A stretch of DNA of 64,000 bases, from NCBI GenBank assembly GCA_963576785.1, contig OY756142.1, forward strand, positions 1,116,001 to 1,180,000, read 5' to 3'. Of the stretch, positions 46,317 to 58,874 are shown piece by piece (position 1 is the stretch's first letter; every line of letters starts with the position of its first letter). This DNA comes from Chlorophyllum brunneum (taxonomy: Eukaryota; Basidiomycota; Agaricomycetes; Agaricales; Agaricaceae). The translations under genes were made by a program, and so were the position numbers. The notes under the pieces were generated by a model. The model was given only the letters and a program-made list of their open reading frames with translations. It ran no database searches and was not told the DNA's origin.

Positions 46317-47634
46317 TTATTTCGTCAGATTAAACAACTCTACCGCGTTTTCTCCCTTCACTCCGTTCTTATCTGCGACAGTCCAACCTTGCACTGCATC
46401 AATGGCATCAAGATTCTCAACGACACTTCTCCACTTGTCGCTCTCGCTCAAAGGAGGGAAGAACGGATGATCTGTACCAAAGAGCATTTTCTTGCTCCCA
46501 GCGCTCCTGTCTAACTGCTCTTTGATACTGATGGATGAGCCCTGTTCGTAGCGTACTGCACGAGCAATGGTGTCACTAACGAAACCTAACTCCTCCGGAC
46601 CGTAAGCTACAGCGTCGAGGTAGAGTTTACCGAGGTAGTAACGTGCATCGTGTTGGAGACGGGAAGCGACAATAGGGTCGTGGTCGATGCAGGAGGCGAG
46701 ACGAGACGAGAGGGCGGGAAGAGCGCCGCCAGAGTGGGCCAGGAGGAGGCGAAGATTGGGGAAACGGTCAAAAACACCCGAAAGGATGAGTCTTGTTGCT
46801 GCCTAGTGTTCAGACTCACTGAGTATGTCGTTATGGGGGTTCATTCAGGGCAACTTACAATTGTGGTCTCAAAGGGAAATCCAAGAGCGAGGGGCAGGAC
46901 ATGTCCGTTTTCTTGTTCACCATAGGCTCTTGCGTCTACGCCGTAGTGTGGATGGAGGAAGACGACGAGGCCAGCGTTTTCAATCGCGCCCCAGATTGGA
47001 TCAAGTGCAGGGTCATCCAGTCCCTGTCCTACACCCTTGGTTCCCATTACCAATCCCTTAAGGTGAGGGAGACTCGAAATTTGGTTGACAATTTTCAGCA
47101 GCACGTTTGTAGTAATGGACGGGACAAGGGGTAGCAGACCGAATCCATACAGGCGTTTGGGTTGTGCATCCCCAGTTGAGAGGGAAGGAGAAGTCGAACA
47201 GTATGCTTCAAGGTCTGTGTTGAGTTCCGCGGCAAGAGTGGAAGCCTGAGAGGCCGGAAGGAAATCAAGCCATGGATTCGCCGAACTGTGTAAAGAAAAT
47301 TGATCAGGATTGCTTACCCTTGGAAGACAACTCACCTAACTACAGATATGTCAATTCCATGCTTGTCCATGAACTTCAATTTCTCTGTACGGTATTTACA
47401 TCAGACCCAGAACGTATAATTTGAAACGCCGAAAATCTTGCCTTCTCGGTCCCAATATTGTGGACCAACGGGTCTCCCACCACTGGGTTCATGATCCAGA
47501 ATCAACAGCCTCTCTTGCTGGGTGGAGGGGTCTGCGCGGATAAGAGGAACACTTGTTCGGGAACGGAGGACAGAGGCATAGCGAGGTAGGTAGACGTGCG
47601 TATGGATGTCCACGAGCAGTTTCTTTGCTGCCAT
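46317..47634 (-). CDS. ACMSD-type amidohydrolase (aminocarboxymuconate-semialdehyde decarboxylase family)
   Basis: Zinc-dependent decarboxylase of the amidohydrolase-2 family. MAAKKLLVDIHTHVYLPRYA starts at 47634 and holds the metal-binding H-x-H. Later exons contain ANPWLDFLPASQASTLAAEL, YGFGLLPLV, LKGLVMGTKGVGQGLDDPAL, VVFLHPHYG (metal His), then LRLLLAHSGGALPALSSRL with the active-site His, and MLFGTDHPFFPP with the catalytic Asp-His. The stop is at 46317-46319. The block order matches ACMSD, which removes CO2 from the kynurenine product ACMS and so prevents its cyclisation to quinolinate. Related enzymes act on other aromatic acids, so the exact substrate is an inference, strengthened by its neighbour, quinolinate phosphoribosyltransferase. 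A poly-T run sits directly upstream of the ATG. Confidence 0.84.
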
Positions 47635-48022
47635 TTTTTTTTTAGAGGACGGGTGAGGTGGTAGCTGCTGGAAGAAGCGAGAGGTGCGATCATGCCGATC
47701 CCATGTCATGCATGTCAGGGCTCTCGAGCTTCGTGCCCAGAAGTGCTGGGAAGCTTCCTGATTGCAGGTCATGTGCCGGTTGGGTGATTTATTACTGAGA
47801 TTGACATCGACAAGGGAGTATTCATGCTGGTCGTCTGGGTCAAGCCAGATCCGTAATCGTGAGGTACAGAGAGATAGGTTCGCGGTGGGCTAGTATGTAT
47901 CGAGCCGTATCGTGAATGCTGGGTCGGTTTCCTTGCGCGCTTGAAGGAATGGACGTCTTCTTGATCCACGACTGCCTTGTCTCAACTGAAGTGTTGTAGA
48001 CAAGACTGGCCGTATATTGGTG
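47635..48022. promoter_or_regulatory. Divergent promoter region
   Basis: 388 bp between the ACMSD-like gene and the coiled-coil gene, with a T10 run at 47634-47643 next to the former. No coding frame supported. Confidence 0.4.
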
Positions 48023-49740
48023 ATGGAGGTCGAGAGACTTCGACGAGCTGTGAGTTCCTTATTTTCTTTGGAGCTTGACAATTTAAATTTTCGAATTCCG
48101 AACAACTCATTCCGTTTGTGTCATGTGCTGTAGCTTGCAGAACTCTCCGATACCCTCGTTGCTTTGCAGCGCCAGATTGAACAAGCTACCCAGTTACTTG
48201 CGACTGTTTTTCTACCACTCTCTTCACCCACTGCTTCTCCGACCTCGCAATCAGTTCGGAGGCATTCGCCCCCGGGTTCGTCAGTAGTCCCTGAGCTGGA
48301 ACAGCGCGTTGAGGAGCTTGAAACGGAGAAACGCGAGCTAACAGATAGCTTGGAAAGGATCTTAGGCCACCATGAAAGCTGCCAGAATGAGATCAATAAC
48401 GCTGTCAGGGAAAAGGAAGGGATGATGAAGCGCTATCGGCTTCTGGTCAGAGTCGCAGCTGACTTATTGCAGGTGGGTCGCCATGCCCTTCACACCATTC
48501 GAGTCGTCTCGGGTTCTTCATAATGGCCGACAACTTGATCACGTTTCCTCATGGTTTGATTCTAGAGAGTGATGGAAGAATTTCCTCCGGGCGAGGGGTA
48601 CGACGACGAGATAAGCAGCGCAGTCACGGAAGACTTGAGGAGAAGTCTGCGCTCGCCTACTCTCAGCACTTCATCAAGCAGTGGTACCGCTCGCCCTAGA
48701 GCGAGAGGCACAGGCTGGAGTCTCGATACCCCTGTTCATTCGCCAGATATTAGTGAACCGCGCGGTGATTCAGCACAGGGGACCAATTTTACAATAGCAT
48801 ATCATTCAGATTTAGCTCCGACGCCTGCTTTGGGGCAAGATGGTAATCTTTTAATTTGGCAAATCCATACAGGTTGCAAAATTCCTGCAAGTGTCAAAAA
48901 TATAGCGGGGCCATTTGGGGAACAGGACTTTGTCCGACTCGGGATTGAGAAGGAAGAGGTATGGTCAAAGTTTCTCAGATATTGTGTTTCCTTAGTGTTC
49001 GGACCTTTACAGCTTGCCGACCTCTTCCAAGCGTGAGTTGCATGGTTTTGCGTCTACACGGGGCTGATCGTTCCTCCGGAAGACTGATTCACCCGAATGA
49101 CGCTACTATCCGCCTTGGGGTAGCACCCTCACCACGGGGGCTTGGAGACGTCAAGCTTGTATTCCTTTACGATCCATTTTATCTAGAATCTGGGACGAAG
49201 ACGTATATTTTGGACTGGGTAACACCACGGGCAAATCGGGAGATCATCAACTGGCTTAAGAATAGTGGGCGTGGAGACGAGCCCCCCATCTTCCACACAT
49301 TTACGTTTTCGAAGAGAAAGGTGAGTGATCAGGGCCTACCCGGTGTATCTGGCGAAGTTGAGGATCTGCAGAATCGCTGGTATTACTTTGGGGGAATGAG
49401 GTGGAGCTCCGTTCGACTGGATATCTGGCCCACGCTTGGGAATGAGGTGAGGGTCAGGTTCAAAACAGACGGGGGAGAGGGCACGACTGATGATAGTGGC
49501 CATGGTCAGTCTCGTGCTAGTATCTTGAAACAGCTGAGCAACCGAAGCCACGCTGCTGTAGAAGCAGAGGGGATTGAAGAGCAGATGGTGAGCGGGCAGC
49601 TGCAGGAGGTCTGCATGGAGATCGCAAGTGCGGGTGAAATGGGTGTTATGGAGGAGATTGCAGCGAGGCTGGGACAGAGCCCCCGGGAGGTGAAGGCGAG
49701 GAGACCAGTAGTTGTACGGGGAGAAGACCTGTCAGCGTGA
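48023..49740 (+). CDS. Coiled-coil protein of unknown function
   Basis: Exon 1 is short (MEVERLRRA from 48023). After an intron (about 48051-48134) comes LAELSDTLVALQRQIEQATQ, a Ser/Pro/Thr linker, and a clear coiled coil, LEQRVEELETEKRELTDSLE. A Ser/Arg-rich linker leads to LGIEKEE, and an intron pair (about 48958-49012 and 49034-49085) joins LADLFQALIHPNDATIRLGV in frame. The C-terminal region (GLGDVKLVFLYDPFYLESG, TKTYILDWVTPRANREIINW) has a folded, mixed composition. The end is VVVRGEDLSA at 49738-49740. Without the two introns the frame breaks at 49036, so they are needed. I do not recognise the family; no signal peptide or membrane helix is seen. Confidence 0.65.
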
Positions 49741-49825
49741 TCAATGGGAGTTACCAGGCAACGGGGGGTGGGGGGGAGTGATACTTAACAAATTAAAATT
49801 ATGACGGTGGCCAACTTGTGTTTCG

Positions 49826-51165
49826 ATGCGCCCCCTCTGCGCTGGCTGCCTCGTCCTTCTCTCCCTCGGTTCTCGGGCCCACAACACCCTCCACCAGCGC
49901 CAGCTCACGCTCACTACCGTAACAACCATTCGCACCACACACACGCTCTCGGTCCCTGTCCAACGCGTCACCTCGCCATCCACCCCCCGCTCTGTCTCCT
50001 CACAGCCCCCCACTTCACTTGCCAGCTCTGTGTCCTCTGCCTTCTCCTCTGCTTTTGTGTCCTTCAGCCCTCCCTCATCGCACACCACCTCCACCCCGTA
50101 AGCTCGCCCCTCGCCCGTCCCGTGATCCGCCCTTTCGACCCTGATTCTTTTTTCCTAGCCCCACCTCAAAGTCTTCCCCTATCCCGAAAACAAGAGCCCC
50201 ACCTGTTTCCTTGCCTACACCCCTCGTCTCGACCCCTCCCGCTGCACCGTTCCCGTCTAATGCTCTTTTTTCCTCCACGTCCCTGACACCCGGCCCATCG
50301 ACTTATCTGAGCCAAGGTGGTCCGTCACTACCATCCCCGGTTGTACCGGTCGAAGCTACCAGCTCTGGGTGCGTTGATAACCCTCCATGACTATTATGCC
50401 GTGATTAAATTATCCGCTCCCGTCACGACGATCACTTCCAGATTCTGGAATAACAAGGGTGCTGTGGGAGGCACTTTCGCAGTTGTCGGCTTGATCGCTC
50501 TTAGCATTGTCGTATTCTCTGTCGTCGTCTGCATCAAGAGGAACCGAGCCCGTAAATATGACGAGGAGCTATTCGGCGGCTCCTTTGACCGAGAACATTC
50601 GCAGCACGCGTCGACACCCGATGCTGGTAGTCTGTGCTGTCCGGCAATGGATCCATTCGCCGCAGGGGAGGTGATTCAGGTTCATAGAAGCTCTGACCCC
50701 TTCACGCCAACCAGCGGAATAGCAACTGGTCTATCCGGGTTTCGCAACCTCCCCCAGAGTAGCTCGGACCATGGTCATACCAGCACCAATGATCATACCA
50801 GCAGCAATGGCCATCTTTCATCCAACCACCACGGCTTTAGCAATATCTCCTACTATACCGCTCTTTCGGGTTCTCATGGAAACCTCAATCGGACAGAACC
50901 ACCGCTTTGCCACCAGCCACAAAATTCACCAGCTTCAGCTTCGTCATACCGACCCAGCCGCCTCTATGATCCTCCATCACATGAGGCAGCTGTGCCGAGG
51001 TCAGTGACGTCCGCATTTACAGCGCCTTCCCTGTATCTTGGTGCAGGACGGGTCAACAAAATTCGCCAGCCGGATTCCGATGCAAGCTACTATGCTGATC
51101 GAATTCACTCTTACTACTACGGTGCGGGCGCAACCGCCCCTCCACCAGCGAGGGCATTCGATTAG
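49826..51165 (+). CDS. Single-pass, Ser/Thr-rich surface protein (Mid2/WSC-like layout)
   Basis: MRPLCAGCLVLLSLGSRAHN gives a signal peptide, followed by about 160 residues made mostly of Ser, Thr, Pro and Val, probably O-glycosylated. An intron (about 50100-50157) lies in this region and a second (about 50370-50443) joins it in frame to NKGAVGGTFAVVGLIALSIV and VVFSVVVCIKRNR, a membrane helix with a basic stop-transfer. The cytoplasmic tail of about 220 residues is rich in Ser, His, Asn and Tyr (SYYADRIHSYYYG near the end). The layout is that of yeast wall-stress sensors and similar mushroom proteins, but no sequence motif proves that role. The stop is at 51163-51165. Confidence 0.68.
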
Positions 51166-51565
51166 ACGGTCTGATTACTCCTGCTTATCTTTCGCTTTAC
51201 CGTTCTGGGACCTAGGATCTGGTTGTACGGTAACCCTGTGTGTACTGCATCTAGAAAGGCAAAGTTAATTTTGCGGCTGTCATCATCGACTGGAGTAACG
51301 AAATCGAGATGAATCATTTTTCCATGTAATTTTATGATTAGTGTTATTCTTGACTGTTGCATCCCTTTTTCTTTTTGCTTGTAGATTATTTTTGCCCGCC
51401 CAATTTCCATGAGCAAGTCTCCAAGTGCTTCATTACCTAAGTAGTTTACTGCGTTGTTCCATCAGTCTAGACGTGTACTAGTAATGCGTAAATTCCTAGG
51501 GTATCATTTCAGGAATACCGATGAAGGTCCGAACTGGAATATCCGTACGGGAGTCCTCAGGCGGC
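51166..51565. other. Convergent 3' region
   Basis: 400 bp between the stops of the surface protein and the NDR kinase, AT-rich around 51310-51390. No gene seen. Confidence 0.4.
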
Positions 51566-53595
<2,030 letters not shown>

Positions 53596-53841
53596 TGGTA
53601 GAGCGGTGAGAGGTCGACTGACCTGGAACTTTTTGCCTCACCCGACGTGTCGACTTAAGCTTGACCTTGACGTATTCATTTGTACGTATAGATAATTGAC
53701 TAGGTGAGATAATGGGATACGGGTGTGACAAGTAAATGACATAGGGTCAGGGGTGACGGACAGTGCTGGAGGTTGAGAGATGTCCGAAAGAGGTTAACAT
53801 AGACGATGTTCGACAAGGGAAAACGTGCTTAACGCCAAGGA

Positions 53842-55397
53842 CTATGATCTGTCCAAATAACCAGTTCCCCTGATGCTATAGTGTGAAACTGAAGGTTGGT
53901 GGGCGTAGTGGCTTCCGTCTGATGCAGCTAGCACTTGGGGCATAGGTCTGACCGTGCCTGTAGGGTATGTTGGTGTTGGGCTCCTGATCAATGATTCCTG
54001 TAGTAAGGGCTCATATGGATGATGTGGTAATGCAGAACCCGAGGGAGCACGACTGTATCTATTTGGTGTTGACTGGAATGTATAGGATGAAGCGAGAGTA
54101 GAGGGTTGATAACTAGAAGGAAAGAGACAGCATTAGTGCGACAATTTATTATCAATATTTCATTGTTTTAACATACGATTGGCGCCTTTGGTCAGAATCC
54201 ACAGGCTGCTTCAAACATCCCGATCCCAGGTGTGCTGACACAGCCGAACTAAATGAGAAACATCAAGGACTACAGTAATTCATTCACGTAAAGTTATGCG
54301 TACTTATAAAACGCAGTCGCGGTAAAAACGTGTTGTGGTCGTGTTTCGGTACATGTCGTTACCGCGGGGTATTTGCCATAGACTGCTGATAAATCCACGT
54401 TAATTTGCGGAGTGGCGGTGTTCTGTGGTGGACGGATCGTGGTTCGGTATAGGCCCGCCACCCGTGGCTGACATGCAGCAGGAGTGGGTTGGCTCGGTGG
54501 GCTGAGATGCGGTTGGAAGGCGGAGTGCGCACTTGTGAGCATTGTGTAACTAGGAGTAGCTGGTGTTGAGTGAGTTGACAGGTTAACTTGTGAAGGATGG
54601 GATATGCGCGTCACGGGCTGAAGCGTGGTCGTGGCACTGATGAAGTTCGTGTCAGAGGTAGGCCGAGTTGTTGCACATGGCTGGAACTCTGAAGTGGAAT
54701 GGGGGGTGATAGGCCGGACGTTCAAGTGTTCATGAGGGTTAGATAACAGCTCATCCGGGAATAGAGGGGGAGGAAGGGGATGTCCTATCAACGCACGGGA
54801 AGTATCTGACGACTCCTCAGAATCACGGTGATCGTTCTCGTTGTCGTGAAGATCGGAGGACGTCGACACTGGAGAAGTAACTTCCCACTGCCAGTTGATA
54901 AGGGGATTTGGAAGTGGAATAGGGCTCAACGATGACAGAGCTGAATCAGGCTGAGGACTTGGTGTATATGATGGGGCACCAGGGTGCGTGGATGCGCAGG
55001 ACCCAGAGGCCTCGTACGAGTCACTTCCGGCGTTTGCAAGCCATGGTGACTTCCGCTTGCTGAAAGGAGCTAAAGATCCACCCCCTGATGGACATTTTTT
55101 GTGAATACGCAGAGGCTGTATGCTTGCAATGACTCCACTGCTAGAGGGCTGCGCCGAAGCAACAACAATCACGCTATCTGGTACTTGGAGGGATAAATTT
55201 CCCATCTGAGCTGTGGCGGTTTGAAACTGGGCTTCGCCCAGGACCCCCAATGAATCCTCCGAGGGCTGATCTCCATCTGAATGAGTGGTTTGCGCAACTA
55301 ACGAAAGCTGTGTTGCGAGTGCGGCCTGCTGGTCAAATTCTTGTTCTAAGTAAGCTGGTGGAGGACGGGACTCATCGAGGTCGTCAAGATGGCCCAT
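53842..55397 (-). CDS. Disordered protein with a PPxY motif, unknown function
   Basis: MGHLDDLDESRPPPAYLEQE starts at 55397 and holds PPAY, a typical ligand of WW domains in NEDD4/Rsp5-type ubiquitin ligases; EFDQQAALATQLSLVAQ follows as one of few helical stretches. The rest of the big first exon (to about 54297) is Ser/Thr/Pro/His-rich with no folded domain. Two short introns (about 54255-54296 region and 54113-54175) join further disordered exons, YQPSTLASSYTFQSTPNRYS and PTPTYPTGTVRPMPQV, ending YLDRS at TAG 53842-53844. If the first intron is not removed the frame stops at 54294. It lies directly downstream of the mitochondrial kinase gene and upstream of CBK1, all on one strand. Confidence 0.6.
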
Positions 55398-55619
55398 AGT
55401 TGGGTGCGGATAAGATGGGAAGAAGGTAAGTGGTTCAGGGAAACAGGACCACCACCAAGGGTCAACATGGCGCTTATCGTCATCAAAGTTCTGATGCTGC
55501 CGATCAGTGTGAGTGGTTCAGAAATATCCAGCCACAATTCGAGCTGCTGCGATGAGAACAATTAACATAAAGAAAATAAAGCAGCTCTAATGATACACAT
55601 GTTCAAGGGAGGTACAGCC

Positions 55620-57527
55620 TCAGACCTCGATGCCTTCTAAGTTTGTTCCCTAACACGGAAATTAGAATGGATTTGGGGTGCTGAAAAGAACTCACAAGTT
55701 TAGGAAGACGTAAGTAGACATCGGTACCTATGTGGTTGTCAGTCTCAGGACGGCTTAACGGAGAGCATTTCCTACCCCAGCCGTCCAGAGAAACGAGATC
55801 CAAGGAGCCACCAAAATATCTAGACCGTTAAACTGAGCGAACGTCGTGGGTGCACAGTTGTCAATGCACTCACGTAGCAAATATATTACTCATCGGAAGA
55901 CCGATGCCAATGCGGGGGTGAGTCTCAATACCGACCGCACAGGACGGAGCTCCTTGTGGCTTAGCGTGGTTCCATCGATCGACTTGCTCGGCTACAGTTG
56001 CACGAACACCTTCTTCGCTGGTGCTGGCAGAGCGTAGTGCGCCTATTCTGGAATGCTCCATCCGCGTTGCATTGCGTAGATGTGAGAATGAGAAGAGATC
56101 AGCAGGCTGCTTGATCTGACTTTCAGAAGGAAAGAGCCCACTGCCTAAACACAGACGATCAGAAATCATCGCTATACGAAATATTAGACCACTACCTACC
56201 TTGATCCGAAATCCGAATTCCAACATCGTTTTCACCGGCAGCAATGGTGGCTCGAATCGGTGGCAAAGAAGAGTTATTCGGGTGAGCCAAGAGAGTAGCT
56301 CTCATTGACTAGAGAAATGTGAAAAAAATAGTTACGGAGGAAGGAAGGGACTCACATTCTTCAACAATTCAAAAACAATATACCTATCCAGGGGATGAAC
56401 AAATACAAACTAAATTATGACTATAGCGCCACCTACTCAAGATGTTCCTTGATGTACGGAAATCGGGTGTCCAGCTGTCCATCAATGATTACCTCTGGCC
56501 AGTGACGCACATGAACCTCCTCCCTACTTAAATCTTCTATCCAGGTAGGTCGTTGCCTGAGCAGCTTTACGCAGTGTTCTATGCTTTTTTTGACCTTCAG
56601 TCCAGTGAAAATAATGCCTACGTGGGGCTCCCCAGAGGCCTCCTTCTTACGCCGCCCATTGTATATTTCCGTAAGGGCGATGTGGTGCTCAGCCAGCACT
56701 CTGCGGGATATTCGCGAGATCAGCATCCGACGCATGACAGAATCAAGTTCGTCAGGCGCTAGATAGGGGGAGGACAGTGAAAGGCCTAAAGAGAGATTGG
56801 GGATGACAGTTGCACTGGAAAGTCGCCTGTGAAGTATGTAATGCATACAGAACGGACTGAACTCACTGCTCATTCAGAAGTCCACCGACAAAATCGCAAA
56901 ACCGGTCATTTTCCGGGAGAGTAGTAATTGGTGGATAACGACGGAACCTGGCAAGAGAGAAATGAGAGATGACATTGTGGTCTTTATAGAAGTCTAGCCA
57001 CTTCTCGAATGCAGACCAATATAGCTACAGAAAACACCATTGTTGGAAATCTGGCCAAGGAAGACAAACAGAGGAAGGTCAGCGTACCTCATACACTCTC
57101 GCAACCCCCTCCTGAGTCACCACTACATAAGGCAGGGTTTGAAGATCACGTAGACGATGAGCTATTCGTACAGGTAGCTCTGTCCGTACATAGTTGGCGC
57201 TCTCGATGACGATGTCAATGTCCCGGATTTCCAAAATTACAGGACGAACCTACCTTGATCAGACGCTCCTCGTTCATGTGCCGCCCAAAAAACACCTAAA
57301 AAAACACCGCAGGAACATATGAGTATTAGTGGCCCATTATCATAGACTTTTGATTAAGCGCTCACGAGCTGGCGAAGGGTGAGCCTCTTGGCCTCCCTAG
57401 AAGCATACACCTCGAGTTGCCGGTTCTGGTAAAAGTGTCGAGCAGTTGACTCGTGCCGGATGAAGTCAAGGACATGACACTGAGTGGTGGTATATTGTTT
57501 TAGAGATTGGGCGGTATTGGAAAACAT
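55620..57527 (-). CDS. Mitochondrial pyruvate / branched-chain dehydrogenase kinase
   Basis: Protein kinase of the GHKL fold that switches off an alpha-keto-acid dehydrogenase complex in the mitochondrial matrix. From 57527: MFSNTAQSLKQYTTTQCHVL, with later ASREAKRLTLRQL and FFGRHMNEERLIK, RIAHRLRDLQTLPYVVVTQ and WLDFYKDHNVISHF. The large exon at 56433-56830 has LISRISRRVLAEHHIAL and EEVHVRHWPEVIIDGQLDTR. Then the ATP-binding boxes: IVFELLKNSMRATLLAH (N box), IRISDQGSGLFP (G1), GIGLPMSNIFATYFGGSLDL (G2) and GWGTDVYLRLP (G3), ending LGTNLEGIEV at 55620. The boxes are complete. PDK and BCKDK are hard to separate by eye. About twelve introns. Confidence 0.88.
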
Positions 57528-57733
57528 GACAGATTGGTTTATATCCGCATAGGTGAGTTAATAGTGAGGTGAAGCCCAAGGGACAATCAGGGCATTTATT
57601 GTGTCGTGAATGGACGAAACAGTTGGTGCGCACGCGTGACTCGTTCGCACATGTGCTTCCTCTTGAATTCAGGCTCAACTCTCATGTGCAGTTAAACTAA
57701 ATATGTCACAAGAACAACAGCACTGAGCATAGT

Positions 57734-58757
57734 CTACAGAAGGCCTTCCGACCGCAAAGCACCGAGGATCACGAATGCCGAGCGACGTTCACGGTCGAGC
57801 CCGAGCCAGTCACCTCGTTTGCTCTCTGGAATATCCTCATGCCCAACGACGTATATGTCGTCCGTTTTCATTTCTTCCGACCCCTGACTTGGGTCCTCAC
57901 GAGCGTACATGGAATCTTCCCATTGCGTTTCGCTCATAGTTACGGCAACTGTCTTTGCATCCCGTATGTTGGGCAAGATGGAGGTCAAGAGATTGGAGAG
58001 TAATTCCGAAGTTCCATCGGTGTTGGAAGAATGCAGAAGAGGCAAAGGCAGATATTCAGCCTGGTTACATTAGAGTCGAAAAAGTAGCTTCGCGACAGCA
58101 AAAAGCTTACCTCAAGAAGCATGCCTTTGACGGCACCACCAGCAAGGATGACATTCCCAATCCTCACTATCCAATCACTACCAATAGAAAAGACTTGCCC
58201 GTCAATCAGAATTTGCTGACCAGGCGCGTGACCACCTCTTGCTGGTGCAGCGGCGGTCTGACGGACAGACACCCATCTAGCTTTGAGTTGAGCTAAGAGC
58301 TGTTCAAGAGCACCGGGAGGTCGAAGTGTAAGAAAGGTGGTGCGAAAATGTGGGCATCCCTGGATATACGCAGACTCCTGACCCGGAGGTGCGGCCGCAA
58401 GTACTTCTGCTCTCATGGGGGCTGCAGGATCTTCCAAGAGGACAAAGACATTGTCATCCATTGTGAGAGAGCACATAATCCTGTCCGGGGTGCCGTGAAA
58501 GGCATGCATCTGGCTGATTGTAGAGCGGTATGATCTGACGGATATGTTCCATTTTCCTCTATAGGTTGCCTGGTCTATATGAGAATAGTCGGAATATCCG
58601 AGTTCCTAAAGTCCCTACGTTGTGATTTAACGTCATGTTGTCGCGAACCATCCCAAGCCCTTGTGGAGGTGCATTGATCCATCGAGCTAGCCTTCAGCAC
58701 GTACTTTAGCAGGTGCACTACTCGGATGGTACCTGAGCACATACCCTGTCAAGCCCA
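57734..58757 (-). CDS. MED20: Mediator complex subunit MED20
   Basis: Head-module subunit of Mediator. Exon 1 is tiny: MGLTG from 58757, spliced to LARWINAPPQGLGMVRDNM, then TGKWNISVRSYRSTISQMHA, FHGTPDRIMCSLTMDDNVFV and LLEDPAAPM (second intron at about 58541-58633). The large exon has LEQLLAQLKARWVSVRQTA, GQQILIDGQVFSIGSDWIVR and IGNVILAGGAVKGMLLEAEY, the beta-barrel core of the MED20 family. The last exon gives LLSNLLTSILPNIRDAKTVA and an acidic stretch, ending LGALRSEGLL at 57734. The opening MG-V/L-T-G-L is characteristic. It diverges from ORC4 with 117 bp between starts. Confidence 0.83.
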
Positions 58758-58874
58758 TTGTCTCCTACAAGTTGCCATTTCATGCACGTTACGTGGTGAC
58801 TCTGTGACGTGATAGATGAAGTCCCGTGATTGTGACGGGACGCAGACGCGAAATGAGTCTGATCGTCTACATCC
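58758..58874. promoter_or_regulatory. Shared divergent promoter of MED20 and ORC4
   Basis: 117 bp between opposite start codons. It contains the inverted pair GTCACgt / TGACGtGA and several GTGAC/GTCAC words around 58795-58845, possible CRE/bZIP-type sites. Confidence 0.45.

Noticed and set aside
49801..50286. A 161-codon frame overlapping the surface-protein gene.
   Set aside because: It is a Pro/His/Cys-rich shadow of the C-rich Ser/Thr region; the other frame has a signal peptide and splices to a membrane helix.
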